A DNA stretch of 56,396 bases, from NCBI GenBank assembly GCA_031272895.1, contig JAISSW010000015.1:1-56396 (forward strand). Direction: 5' to 3'. A program made the position numbers and the translations under genes. The notes under the pieces were generated by a model. The model was not told the DNA's origin and ran no database searches. It saw nothing but the letters and a program-made list of their open reading frames with translations. Every line of letters starts with the position of its first letter. Position 1 is the first letter of the stretch. Origin of the DNA: Clostridium sp. (GTDB taxonomy: Bacteria > Bacillota > Clostridia > Oscillospirales > Acutalibacteraceae). Below, piece by piece: positions 16,967-27,100 of this stretch.

Positions 16967-19669
16967 TTAGTGGTAGACGAAGTTGGACCAATCGCTGGTC
17001 ATGGTTATGTCGAGCGTAAGGATGTCGATGGTTGACGGGAACAAGAGCAATCCGGCTTCTGCGGCTGCTCCGTAGCCCATTTGGTCCGCCGCATCAATAA
17101 CCAAATCCTTAGGCAGCTTGAAGTCGATGTGCATACCGACGCTGTGCTTAACGCTTGCGAACTGACCGTTGGGCTTAATTTCCGCAACAATCTGCACGTT
17201 TTGGGTTGTTATATCAAGCCCGCCCAAAAGCGTGTCGACAAGTGCCTGTTCCTCGGCCGCCATTTGGTCCAGACCAATCAGCTGCTTCATTTCTTCCTTG
17301 CCGAAGATGTTGGCAGTGAATGCTGCCAGCGCGCAGTTACCCGTTGGATTCTTTTCGTTAACGATGTTGAAGGTATACTTTTTGTTGCTGCCGACCAAAG
17401 CGACCGTTGCGCCGCCGGACTTGATATGACCGGGCGCAAGGGAGGACTTAACGAGGGATTTCTCCTGCCCTGCTGTCTTGCTGTTTTCCACGGCCTCGGT
17501 TTCCTGCGGCTTGGACATCTCTGTCTTCATTTGGTCCATTTCGCTCTTCATGCCGAAAATCGCGATTAACACGTCAAGCGCTGTTGAGAAATTGATGTTG
17601 CTGATGGTGATTGCGCCCTTTTCGACGAAGTCAACGGCGCTGTCTGTGAACAGCTTGGTGGCATTGTTGTAGCTATTAAGGGCGCCCTGCACGCTCTCTA
17701 CCGTGACTGCGCAGGTAGCCTTAACGCTATTGGCGTACGCAAAGGTGATTGTGGCGGTGCCGGCGCCAACCGCCGTAACCTTACCTGTGGAGCTGACGGT
17801 TGCAACGGCCGTGTTGCTGGAGCTCCAGCCGCCGTTTGCCGTTGTGGTGTAGGTTGCGGAATCGGCGGGGGTAGCCGTGGCGCTCAGCTGCAGCGTTTGG
17901 GCGCTGACCAAGGCAGCCTTGGTGGTGTTGAGCTTAACGCTTGTGGGCTTAGGCAGAACCGTAACGGTTATTGTCTTTTTAACGCCGTTCCAGTATTGCA
18001 ATGTGATGTTGGCGGTTGATTTTTTGGTTACCGTCTTTGCCGTAACCTTGCCGTTTGCGTCAACCGTGGCGACGGCGGTGTTGGAGCTGGTCCACTTTGT
18101 GCCGTAAATTGCGGTTGACCAAACATCATTGCGGGTTACGTCCCTCTCGTCTGAGTGGTGCGCGTATTCGCTCAAAAGTGCAGCAAGCCCAGTGTTCTTT
18201 TTTCTTGTGGCTGTCCAGCCTGTACCGGCGTAATACCATTCGTGGTGGTCAACAACGGTGATATACGGCTTGGCGATTGTAGCCGAATTGCCGGAGAATA
18301 TGGTAGTGGGAGCTGTTGTGAAGCCGGTGATTGAGGTGGGCTTGGCAACAACCGTTACCTTAAAGGTAGCCGTCTGTTTGTTCCAGGTTGTTACCGTGAT
18401 TGTTGCTGTGCCGACGCCCTTTGCGGTGATTTTGCCCGTGCTGTCTACCGTGGCGACAGCAGTTTTGCTGCTTGTGTATGTGCGGGTGTAAAGCAGGTTT
18501 GTACCCGTAAACGCCGTTGTTGGGGTAACGGTTTGACCAACGCCGAGTGTGGCGCTTGTGAGCGTACCGAGCTTATAGGTCACGGCAGTGGGGGCGTTAT
18601 AGGCATTAACCGTAATCTTTGCGCTCTTGCCGTTCCATGTGCTAACGGTAATTGTTGCGGTGCCGTACTTTCTGGCGGCAATTTTGCCTGTGCTGTCTAC
18701 CGTGGCGACAGCCGTGTTGCTGCTTTTGTATGTGCGGGTGTTGCGCGCGTCGGCGGGTGAAACGGTGCTGGCAATAGTGCTTGTCTGCCCGGCGCCCAGG
18801 GTCAGCGTTGTTTTGCTTGTGACCTTAACGCCCGTTGGCGCGGGGCGCACCGTAACGGTGATTGTCGCCATGTTTTTCTTGGCGGCGTATGAATACACGG
18901 TAATCTTTGCCGTACCCTTCGCGACGCCCTTAATAACGCCGCTTGCGCTGACGGTTGCAACCTTTGTGTTGCTGGAGGTATATTTAACCGAGGTGTTTGC
19001 GTAATAAGGTGTATAGGTCAGCTTGATTGCGGAGGTAAGCGTTGCGTCAACCGTTACGCTTGATGCAGCCGGCGCAATCTTTGTGGGGGCGGGCTTCGCC
19101 TTAACGGTCAGCTTAAGCTTGTTGGATGTCTTGTTGTTGTAGCTTGTTACGGTTATGTAGCAGGTACCGACCTTTAGCGGGGTGATTTTGCCGCCGGAAT
19201 CAACCGTGGCGACAGCCGTATTGCTGCTCTTCCATGTGCGCGTGGTCTGCGCGTTGGAGGGCGTTGTGGTCACCGCCGGGGTACTTGTTTGTCCAACGTA
19301 AAGCGTCAGCGCGGACGCCAATGCCAGTTTGGTGGGCGCGGCCTTAACCGTAACCTTTACGCTGGCTGTCTTTCCGCCCGCGGTGGTGACGCTAATGGTA
19401 GCCGTACCCGCTTTTTTGCCGGTGATTTTTCCTGTGCTGTCTACCGTGGCGACTGAGGTGGAGGCGGACTTCCAGGTCTTTTTGGAGGTGGTTGAGCCTG
19501 CGGGTGTGAGTGTGGCGGTAACGCTCTTACTCTCTCCCACGCCAATAGTGAGTGTGGTTGCGCTCAGCTTAACGCCGGTTGCCTCTGCCGCGGAAACGGA
19601 AACGGCGAAGATGCCGACCACCATTACCAGTGCAAGGACGATTGCTGCTATGCGTTTGATGTTCTTCAT
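16967..19669 (-). CDS. Secreted protein with seven Big_2 (bacterial Ig-like) domains
   Basis: The 900-residue product has a signal peptide (MKNIKRIAAIVLALVMVVG, cleavage after SVSA near residue 27) and about seven Big_2 domains (30-640), then a C-terminal domain of roughly 230 residues. Domain 6 carries a long insert (ITVVDHHEWYYAGTGW to NDVWSTAIYGTKW) between its first strands. The C-terminal domain, like that of its neighbour, ends in a membrane-lipoprotein-like pattern (..LDITMTSDWSNFVYH versus ..VNMTLGMTSQFSSFVR), so the two tails are probably homologous. I start it at 19669; the frame is open to 19825 but that extension runs through the promoter. An AAAGGAG site sits 14 bases before the ATG, a rather wide spacing. 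Confidence 0.88.
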   Translation of the reverse strand: MKNIKRIAAIVLALVMVVGIFAVSVSAAEATGVKLSATTLTIGVGESKSVTATLTPAGSTTSKKTWKSASTSVATVDSTGKITGKKAGTATISVTTAGGKTASVKVTVKAAPTKLALASALTLYVGQTSTPAVTTTPSNAQTTRTWKSSNTAVATVDSGGKITPLKVGTCYITVTSYNNKTSNKLKLTVKAKPAPTKIAPAASSVTVDATLTSAIKLTYTPYYANTSVKYTSSNTKVATVSASGVIKGVAKGTAKITVYSYAAKKNMATITVTVRPAPTGVKVTSKTTLTLGAGQTSTIASTVSPADARNTRTYKSSNTAVATVDSTGKIAARKYGTATITVSTWNGKSAKITVNAYNAPTAVTYKLGTLTSATLGVGQTVTPTTAFTGTNLLYTRTYTSSKTAVATVDSTGKITAKGVGTATITVTTWNKQTATFKVTVVAKPTSITGFTTAPTTIFSGNSATIAKPYITVVDHHEWYYAGTGWTATRKKNTGLAALLSEYAHHSDERDVTRNDVWSTAIYGTKWTSSNTAVATVDANGKVTAKTVTKKSTANITLQYWNGVKKTITVTVLPKPTSVKLNTTKAALVSAQTLQLSATATPADSATYTTTANGGWSSSNTAVATVSSTGKVTAVGAGTATITFAYANSVKATCAVTVESVQGALNSYNNATKLFTDSAVDFVEKGAITISNINFSTALDVLIAIFGMKSEMDQMKTEMSKPQETEAVENSKTAGQEKSLVKSSLAPGHIKSGGATVALVGSNKKYTFNIVNEKNPTGNCALAAFTANIFGKEEMKQLIGLDQMAAEEQALVDTLLGGLDITTQNVQIVAEIKPNGQFASVKHSVGMHIDFKLPKDLVIDAADQMGYGAAAEAGLLLFPSTIDILTLDITMTSDWSNFVYH
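19091..19517 (-). repeat. Near-identical Ig-domain DNA segment, copy 2
   Basis: Partner of 16324-16750. Silent sites are shared over long runs, while the flanking Ig domains of the two genes differ clearly, so the similarity is local to the first two domains. Confidence 0.85.
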
Positions 19670-19744
19670 AGCGCTTTTGTCAACTCCTTTGTTTGTTCTT
19701 GGATTTGCTCGACTTTTCCGAGTCTTTGCCTTATCTATATTTGC

Positions 19745-19773
19745 ATTATACACGAATAATACGAAAAAAGCAA
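19745..19773 (-). promoter_or_regulatory. Promoter of the Ig-protein/lipoprotein/regulator unit
   Basis: Minus strand: TTGCTT (19768-19773), 17-bp spacer, TATAAT (19745-19750), 76 bases before the ATG at 19669. No comparable promoter was seen before the three downstream genes. Confidence 0.75.
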
Positions 19774-19861
19774 TACCTAAAGTGGTTAAGGTTTTGTAAC
19801 TTTTTTTGCAGTAAGATTTTCCCACACGGCGGCTCTCACAAAAAAATTCCCACCTGTGTTA

Positions 19862-19890
19862 TTGCGTCCGGCGAGTAAATATGCTATAAT
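19862..19890 (+). promoter_or_regulatory. Promoter of pgsA-clp-mtaB
   Basis: TTGCGT (19862-19867), 17-bp spacer, TATAAT (19885-19890), 41 bases before the pgsA ATG. Confidence 0.75.
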
Positions 19891-19930
19891 AATCAATTAA
19901 AGGATTGTTCCCAAAGGAGGAGCGCTTCAG

Positions 19931-20596
19931 ATGGTCGGCTTTATCAAAAAAAACCTGACTGTACCTAATGTGATTTGTGTTATCCGCATTTTGATGCTGG
20001 TACCCTTTGTTTTTCTCTATATCGGCAGGCACTACGCCGCCGCGCTGCTGATTTTGGTGCTTTCCGGGCTTTCGGACACCTTAGACGGCACAATAGCGCG
20101 AAGGCTCAACCAAGTGAGCGAATTGGGGAAAATACTTGACCCCGTGGCGGACAAAGTTACACAAATTACACTTGCGATTGTGCTGCTTTACCACTTCCTT
20201 AACGCGCAAATGCCGCTTCTGCGCACCTTTTCCTGGATTTTTATAGTCTTCCTGGGCAAGGAACTGGTCATGCTCATAGGCGGCGGGCTTATGCTGCTGC
20301 TTAAAATGCGACCTCAGCCCGCTGAGATTTTCGGCAAGGTGGCGACCGTGACCTTTTACATTGTTATGAGCCTGCTGTTTGCCTTTGCCCCGGAGATTGG
20401 GGCAGTCGCGAACAAATTCCCCGTCCTGACCCTGCCCGAGCCGGCGGTTATTGTTCTGGTGGGGCTGAGCGCCATACTGACCGTGCTTGCCTTCCTAAGC
20501 TATGTGCCGGGAATAATAAAGGAAATACGCAAACGCTTTGGGAAAAAAAGCGGCGAAACAACACCAACCCACCAAACTACAGAAATAAAGGAATAA
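19931..20596 (+). CDS. pgsA: CDP-diacylglycerol-glycerol-3-phosphate 3-phosphatidyltransferase
   Basis: Membrane enzyme that makes phosphatidylglycerol phosphate from CDP-diacylglycerol and glycerol 3-phosphate. The CDP-alcohol phosphatidyltransferase signature DG(x2)AR(x8)G(x3)D(x3)D is complete: Asp49, Asp52, Gly53, Ala56-Arg57, Gly66, Asp70 and Asp74. Several membrane segments surround it. The 221-residue length includes a basic, Thr-rich C-terminal tail. An AAAGGAGG site precedes ATG 19931. The next gene starts 4 bases after the stop. Another CDP-alcohol transferase such as cardiolipin synthase of this fold is possible but less likely. Confidence 0.88.
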   Translation: MVGFIKKNLTVPNVICVIRILMLVPFVFLYIGRHYAAALLILVLSGLSDTLDGTIARRLNQVSELGKILDPVADKVTQITLAIVLLYHFLNAQMPLLRTFSWIFIVFLGKELVMLIGGGLMLLLKMRPQPAEIFGKVATVTFYIVMSLLFAFAPEIGAVANKFPVLTLPEPAVIVLVGLSAILTVLAFLSYVPGIIKEIRKRFGKKSGETTPTHQTTEIKE

Positions 20597-20600
20597 AAAA

Positions 20601-22898
20601 ATGCTTTGCACTCTTTGCCACAAACGCCCCGCGCAGATTACAATCGGTCAAGCGGACCACGAAGGTAATTCCGTCCAGCAGAACCTTTGCATTCCCTGCG
20701 CAATGAAGCTTAACCTGGGTCCCGTTACGGATATGCTGCGTAACTTGGGCATACCCGAGGAGGAGCTTGAGAATACGGATGAAATGATGGAAAACATCCT
20801 TGACAACATGGACATGGAGGGCTTTGAGCCGCCCAATTTTACCCAAATGCCCATGTTTGGTATGTTCAGCAAAAGAAAGCCGGACAAGGACAGCCTGCCG
20901 CCCAAGGGCAAGCACGGCGACGAGGACGCTCCCCCCGCGGATAGGCCCAGAAAAACCGAGAAACGCAAGCCTAAGCCGGAAAATGAGCCACGGAAATTCC
21001 TGGGCAAGTTTTGCACCGACCTGACGGCCCGCGCCCGCGAGGGTAAGCTTGACCGTATAATCGGGCGCGAAAGGGAAATAAGCCGCGCCGTGCAGATTCT
21101 TTGCCGCAGGACAAAGAACAACCCCTGCCTAATCGGCGAGCCGGGTGTTGGCAAGACCGCCATTGCCGAGGGGCTTGCGCTGCGCATTGCCGAGGGCGAG
21201 GTTCCCGCAAAGCTTGCGCCGAAGGAAATCCAGCTGCTGGATTTGACGGCGCTCGTGGCGGGCACAAGCTACCGCGGGCAGTTTGAGGCACGAATGCGCG
21301 GTCTGCTTGAGGAGGTTAAGCGTGAGGGGAATATAATCCTTTTTATCGACGAGGTTCACAACCTTGTTGGCGCCGGCGGCGCGGAGGACGCCATGAACGC
21401 CGCGAATATCCTTAAGCCCGCACTTTCCCGCGGGGAGATTCAGATTATAGGCGCAACCACGTTCAACGAATACCGCAAGCACATTGAAAAGGACAGCGCA
21501 CTTGAGCGCCGCCTGCAGCCGGTTAAGGTTGAGGAGCCGAGCATTGATGAAACCTGCGAAATGCTTATGGGCGTCAAGGGCTATTACGAGGCCTACCACC
21601 GAGTCAGGATTTCCAACGCGCTAATTCGGCAGGCTGTTACGCTGAGCGAGCGCTATATCAACGACCGCTTTTTGCCGGATAAGGCAATTGATATTTTGGA
21701 CGAGGCCTGCACAGGCTGCAACCTGCGCAACCCCGCAATCAGTGCGCTGGAGAGCGAGGAGGAGAACATCACCGGCCTAAAGCAGCGCATAGACAGCCTT
21801 GAGGCGGACGACGAGGTTGACTATGAGGAGGTAGCCAAGCTGAGAGTCGAGCTTTTGCGCGCAGAGGAGTCTCTGCCTGAGCTGCAAAAAAAGGCTGAGG
21901 ACAACCATGTAACCCAAGACGACTTGGCAAGGGCAATCCAGCTTTGGACAGGAATTCCCGCGCAAAAGATACTTGAAAGCGACCTGCGCCGCCTTGGCGA
22001 GCTTGAGGAACACCTTAAAGCAAAGCTTATCGGTCAGGATGAAGCTGTGGAGCTTGTTTCTGCAGCGGTTCGGCGCGGGCGTGTGCAGATTTCCGCAAGG
22101 CGCAGACCCTCAAGCTTTATTTTCGTCGGTCCCACCGGCGTTGGCAAGACGGAGCTTGTTAAGCTGCTTGCCGCGGAGCTGTTTGACACGCCGGAAACAC
22201 TGATACGCTTGGATATGAGTGAATTCATGGAAAAGCACGCCGTTTCCCGCATAATCGGCTCCCCTCCCGGCTACGTCGGCTATGACGAGGCGGGGCAGCT
22301 GACCGAAAAGGTTCGCCGCAAGCCCTATTCCATTTTGCTGTTTGACGAAATTGAAAAGGCTCACCCGGACGTTATGAATATACTGCTGCAGATTCTGGAC
22401 GAGGGCAAAATAACCGATGCGCACGGGCGTGTTGTTGACTTCAGCAACACGGTAATTGTCATGACCTCCAACGCCGGCAGCGACCGCAAGGAAAACGCCT
22501 TGGGCTTCGGCAAGCAAAAGGGTGACTTTGCGCGCGAAAAGGCGCTGTCCTCCCTGCGCGACTTCCTGCGCCCCGAATTTTTAGGGCGTGTGGACGAGAT
22601 TGTTGTTTTTCGTGATTTGGAGCAAGGGGATTACGAAAAAATTGCCGCGCTAATGCTGGGCGAGCTTGTTGAGCCGCTTAAGGATAAGGACATTGACTTT
22701 ACCTGGGAGGACGAAGTCCCCGCCGCTCTGTGCAAGCTGATTGGCTCCGGGCGCGGGGCGCGTGACCTGCGAAATACGCTGCGCAAGCAGGTTGAGGATA
22801 AAATTGCGGGTGCCTTGGTCCGCAGCGGCGAGGGCGGCATAAAGACAATCCGTGTCGGCACCAATGAAAGCGGCGCTATCCTTGTGGACGCAAAATAG
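20601..22898 (+). CDS. ClpE-like Clp ATPase with N-terminal zinc finger
   Basis: Two-ring AAA+ unfoldase of 765 residues that should feed substrates to ClpP. A C4 zinc finger comes first (Cys3, Cys6, Cys30, Cys33), as in ClpE/McsA, in place of the usual Clp N-domain; a low-complexity acidic and Lys-rich linker follows (about 60-130). AAA1 has Walker A GEPGVGKT (179-186) and Walker B FIDEVHNL. A short coiled middle region with a UVR-like stretch follows. AAA2 has GPTGVGKT (510-517), LFDEIEKAHPDV and the ClpP-docking loop LGF (634-636). It lies between pgsA and mtaB with gaps of 4 and 7 bases. No CtsR-type direct repeat was recognised upstream. Confidence 0.9.
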   Translation: MLCTLCHKRPAQITIGQADHEGNSVQQNLCIPCAMKLNLGPVTDMLRNLGIPEEELENTDEMMENILDNMDMEGFEPPNFTQMPMFGMFSKRKPDKDSLPPKGKHGDEDAPPADRPRKTEKRKPKPENEPRKFLGKFCTDLTARAREGKLDRIIGREREISRAVQILCRRTKNNPCLIGEPGVGKTAIAEGLALRIAEGEVPAKLAPKEIQLLDLTALVAGTSYRGQFEARMRGLLEEVKREGNIILFIDEVHNLVGAGGAEDAMNAANILKPALSRGEIQIIGATTFNEYRKHIEKDSALERRLQPVKVEEPSIDETCEMLMGVKGYYEAYHRVRISNALIRQAVTLSERYINDRFLPDKAIDILDEACTGCNLRNPAISALESEEENITGLKQRIDSLEADDEVDYEEVAKLRVELLRAEESLPELQKKAEDNHVTQDDLARAIQLWTGIPAQKILESDLRRLGELEEHLKAKLIGQDEAVELVSAAVRRGRVQISARRRPSSFIFVGPTGVGKTELVKLLAAELFDTPETLIRLDMSEFMEKHAVSRIIGSPPGYVGYDEAGQLTEKVRRKPYSILLFDEIEKAHPDVMNILLQILDEGKITDAHGRVVDFSNTVIVMTSNAGSDRKENALGFGKQKGDFAREKALSSLRDFLRPEFLGRVDEIVVFRDLEQGDYEKIAALMLGELVEPLKDKDIDFTWEDEVPAALCKLIGSGRGARDLRNTLRKQVEDKIAGALVRSGEGGIKTIRVGTNESGAILVDAK

Positions 22899-22905
22899 GC
22901 AAATA

Positions 22906-24159
22906 ATGGAAAAGGTCGCCGCGTTCTATACCCTTGGCTGTAAGGTTAATCAGGCTGAAACACGCCGCTTGGCCGAGCTTTTGCGTTTGCGCGGCTGGAG
23001 CATAGTTCACCACAATGACGCCGCGGCGGTGTATGTGGTCAACTCCTGCGCGGTGACCGCCGAAAGCGCTCGCAAAACAAGGCAGGCTGTGCGCCGCCTT
23101 AAAAAAAACAACCCCCGGGCGCTGGTGGCGCTGGTGGGCTGTATGCCCTCCGTTGCGGAAAGCCTTGGTGAGAGCCTGCCGGAGGCTGAGATTGTGCTTA
23201 AGCAGGAGGAAAAGGACAAGCTGATTCCCCTTTTGGAGGGGCTTGCCGCACAGGCACAGGCTTTCCCTGACGGTTCTAAGGGCTATTCTGCTCCCGTCGA
23301 GCGCTGCCCCGTTAAAATACAAGACGGTTGCGACAGGTTTTGCAGCTATTGCGTCATACCGCACGCAAGGGGTCGGGCGCGCTCCTTGCCTTTTGAGGAT
23401 ATCTTGGACGAATGCCGCACCCTGACGGAGGGCGGCGCAAGGGAGCTTGTGCTGACCGGCATTAACCTTGCTTGCTATCAGCATGGCGGCAAGGGGCTTG
23501 CGGAGCTTGCAGCAGAAATTGCCTCGCTGCCAAAGCTGCTGCGCCTGCGGCTTGGCTCGCTTGAGCCTGACCTGCTGACGTCCTCTCTGCTCTGCTCCCT
23601 TGCAAAGACAGAAAAATTATGTCCCCAGTTCCATATATCGCTGCAAAGCGGCAGCGACAGTGTCTTGCGCCGGATGAACAGGCGCTATGACCGTGAAGGC
23701 TTTATTCAGCTGTGCACGGAGCTGCGGGAGCGCTTTGCCGATTGTTCGTTGACGACGGATATTATCGTCGGCTTCCCCGGCGAGAGCGAAAGGGATTTTG
23801 ATTACAGCCTTGAGCTTGTACGCCAAATCCGCTTTGAAAAGGTTCATGTATTCCCCTATTCCCCCAGACCCGGAACCCCCGCCGCCGTCATGGAGGGGCA
23901 AATTCCCAAGGGCGAAAAGGAACGCCGCGCAAGGCTGCTGATTGAAGCGGCGGGGCAAATCCGCAGCGAATTTTTGCGTAAACAGATAGGCAAAACAGTC
24001 AGCATCTTGCCGGAGGAGGAGAGCGGCGGGCTTGTGCGCGGCTACACGGCAAGCTACACGCCTGTGCGCGCGGCAATGCCAATGCCGGGCGAAATAAAAA
24101 CGGTAGACGTAAAAATCACCGGCGTTGGGGAAGATTTTTGCTTAGGGGTGCCCGCATAG
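22906..24159 (+). CDS. mtaB: tRNA threonylcarbamoyladenosine (t6A37) methylthiotransferase
   Basis: Radical-SAM enzyme that adds a methylthio group to t6A37 of tRNAs. The first iron-sulfur cluster is bound by Cys12, Cys48 and Cys79 and the SAM cluster by Cys142, Cys146 and Cys149 in CDRFCSYCVIPHARG. A C-terminal TRAM domain ends the protein. The lysine-rich, shorter N-terminus and the CDRFCSYC form favour MtaB over MiaB; MiaB itself is encoded at 28284-29669. ATG 22906 is chosen because the family starts MEKVAAFYTLGCKVNQAE, and it lies 7 bases after the clp stop. Length is 417 residues. Confidence 0.92.
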   Translation: MEKVAAFYTLGCKVNQAETRRLAELLRLRGWSIVHHNDAAAVYVVNSCAVTAESARKTRQAVRRLKKNNPRALVALVGCMPSVAESLGESLPEAEIVLKQEEKDKLIPLLEGLAAQAQAFPDGSKGYSAPVERCPVKIQDGCDRFCSYCVIPHARGRARSLPFEDILDECRTLTEGGARELVLTGINLACYQHGGKGLAELAAEIASLPKLLRLRLGSLEPDLLTSSLLCSLAKTEKLCPQFHISLQSGSDSVLRRMNRRYDREGFIQLCTELRERFADCSLTTDIIVGFPGESERDFDYSLELVRQIRFEKVHVFPYSPRPGTPAAVMEGQIPKGEKERRARLLIEAAGQIRSEFLRKQIGKTVSILPEEESGGLVRGYTASYTPVRAAMPMPGEIKTVDVKITGVGEDFCLGVPA

Positions 24160-24161
24160 CC

Positions 24162-27100
24162 TTATCCTCCAAGCTCTTCTATCACAGTTTTTAACAAGGG
24201 CAAGTACTCGTCCTGAGGCAAAAGGCGCAGGGCAATGTGCGTTTTGCCCTTTGCGCTGAGCGTAACACGCCCGGTAAAGCGCCGTGTCAGTTCCATAAAG
24301 CGCTCAGGCTCAAGCTCATTCAAATAAAGCAGCAGTCGGTTGCCGTCGCAGCGGATTTCCGTTATGTGCATACGCTCCGCCATGGCTCGCAGAAGGGCTA
24401 TTTGCATTAGTCCAAGCACCGCCTGCGGTGGGTCGCCGAAGCGGTCAAGCAGCTCGTCTGTCACGTCGTCCACGTCCGCCTGGGTGCGTATTTCCGCAAT
24501 GCGGCGGTATATGCTCAAGCGCTGCGGCACGGAGCTGATATAGCTATTTGGAATGTGGGCGTCAATGGGCAGGTCAATCAGGCTTGGCGGAGTAAGCAGC
24601 GAGGTATCGGTTTGCTCGCCCTTAAGCTCCGCGACCGCCTCCTCCAAAATACGCAGGTAAAGCTCATAGCCCACAGCCTCCATGTTACCGCTTTGCTGAG
24701 CGCCCAAAATGTTCCCTGCGCCGCGCAGCTCCAAATCCCGCATGGCAATAGCAAAGCCGCTGCCAAACTGTGTGTATTCCCTTATTGCCGCAAGGCGGCG
24801 GGCAGCAATTTCGGTAAGCTCCTTGCCGCGGCGAAAGGTAAAATAGGCGCTTGCTCGCCGGGCGCTGCGCCCCACCCTTCCGCGGATTTGGTGCAGCTGA
24901 GAAAGCCCAAACCTGTCCGCGTCCTCAATAATAAGCGTATTAACGTTAGGAACATCGACGCCCGCCTCAATTATTGTTGTGCAAACAAGTATATCTACCT
25001 CGCCCTCCAGCAGGCTGCGCCAAACCTCTGAAAGCTCCTCCTCACGCATTTTGCCGTGCCCCACTGCAATTCTTGCCTCCGGCAAAAGCTCACGCAGCTT
25101 GGCGGCTGTTTTTGCAATGCTCTCTACCCTGTTGTGTAGGTAATATACCTGTCCTCCCCTGCGCAGCTCCATGCTGATTGCCTGCGCAAGCTGCGCCCAG
25201 TTGTGTTCAATAACATAGGTCTGCACGGGGTGGCGGTCCTGCGGCGCCTCCTCCAAAACGGACATATCCCTGACCCCGCTCATCGCCATGTTCAGCGTGC
25301 GCGGGATTGGGGTAGCCGTAAGCGTAAGCACGTCCACATTTGGGTAAAGCTCCTTAAGCTTCTCCTTTTGTTCCACGCCAAAGCGCTGCTCCTCGTCAAC
25401 AATCAACAGCCCAAGATTCTTGAATTCAATGCCCTTGTTCAGCACCCTGTGCGTTCCTATTACGAATTCAATGCTGCCGCGCTTCAGCCCCTCAAGCGTC
25501 TTTTTTTGCTCCGCCGCCGGAACAAAGCGTGAGAGCATACGCACGTCCACCGGAAAGCCCTCGAAGCGCTGCCTTGCGGTTTGGTAATGCTGCAGGGCTA
25601 AAATAGTAGTTGGTACAAGCATTGCGCACTGCTTGCCCTCAGCCGCGCACTTGAACGCCGCCCTCATGGCAACCTCCGTTTTGCCAAAGCCAACGTCGCC
25701 GCAAAGCAGTCTGTCCATGGGGTGCGGCTGCTCCATGTCAGCCTTTACCTCGTCTATGCAGCGCAGCTGGTCGTCCGTTTCCTCATAGGGGAAGCGAGAG
25801 GCAAAATCCTGCTGCAGGTCGTCGTCCCGGGCAAAGGCATAGCCGGGCGCCGCGGCACGCTTGGCATAAAGCACCACCAGCTTTTCCGCAATATCCTTTG
25901 CCGCTCCGCGGGCGCGGGATTTTGCCCTCTCCCAATCGCCTCCGCCAAGGCGTGAGAGCTTAACGGGGCGGTCGTCGCTGTGCGGACCTATATACTTGGT
26001 GACCTGGTCAAGCTGGGTAACGGGGACATAAAGCACGTCGCGCTTGTCATAACGGATTTTGATGTAATCCTTAACGGCGCCGCCCGCCTCCAGGCGTGTT
26101 ACGCCGTCGAATATCCCTATGCCATGCACGGCATGGACAACGTAATCCCCCGCCCTCAGCTCCTCAATGCCGGCAAAGACGTTTTTTGCGCTGCGCTTGC
26201 CGGAAGCCCTGCGGCGCTTGACTCCCTGAAGCCTTTGGGCGCTTGAAAAAAGCGTGAAGCCTCCCTGCGGATACGAAAAGCCCGCGGACAAGGCGCCATG
26301 CATAACGCAAACCGTAGCCGACGGGAATTCCTCGGGGATTGCTTTGAAGTAAACCGCCGGCAGCTCTTCCCGCAGCAGCTCTTCTGCGACGGCCTTTGCC
26401 GTCTTTTCAGTTTGCGTCAGCACGCAGATTGTTTGATTCTTCTGCTGTAGCAGCGGCTCAAGGTCCTCCTTGAGTACGGCAATGGAACCTCCCCAAGCGG
26501 CGGGCTGCCCCGCCCCAAGGTTAAAAAGCTCGTCTAAGGGTGTGTCAAAAGAGCCGCGGGCAAAGGTATCCATATACACCGTGCGGCGGCGTTCATACTC
26601 GCCGACAATATGCCGCCACTCGGGCAGCTGCCCCTCCAGGACGGCTGCTATTTGCCTGCGCTTTTCCCTTGCGGACTCGCTTTCCAAGCCCTGCGCAGCG
26701 GTTTCCTCCATAAGCTCCCGCGCCGCAGAAAAGCTCTCCCTGACCGAAAAATGCTCGCTGACGCAAAGCAGAGCACCCGGCAAATAATCAAACAGCGTGG
26801 AGCTGTGCGCCGTTTCCGCGTCCTCCGTCGCCGGCTCAAGCAGTATCTCCTCAAGAGGCTCGCCGCGGCGCTGTGTTTCGGGGTCAAAGGCGGCAAGGGA
26901 ATCCAAGGTATCGCCCCAAAAATCAAGGCGATACGGCTGCTGCGCCCCCGGCGGAAATATGTCCAAAATGCCGCCACGACGGCTTATTTGCCCCGCACCC
27001 TCCACCTGCTCGCAGCGGGTATAGCCTCCCTGAATAAGCCTTTGCACAAGCTCTTCAAGCGAATAATCCTGCCCCACCCGCAGCCCGGCACAGCGCACTG

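Noticed and set aside
16300-19600. Repetitive DNA that could suggest a CRISPR or satellite array
   Set aside because: The repetition is in-frame coding sequence for Big_2 domains; there are no short identical repeats with unique spacers.
19670-19825. Upstream extension of the larger Ig protein
   Set aside because: It crosses the promoter, and the signal peptide begins at the ATG at 19669.
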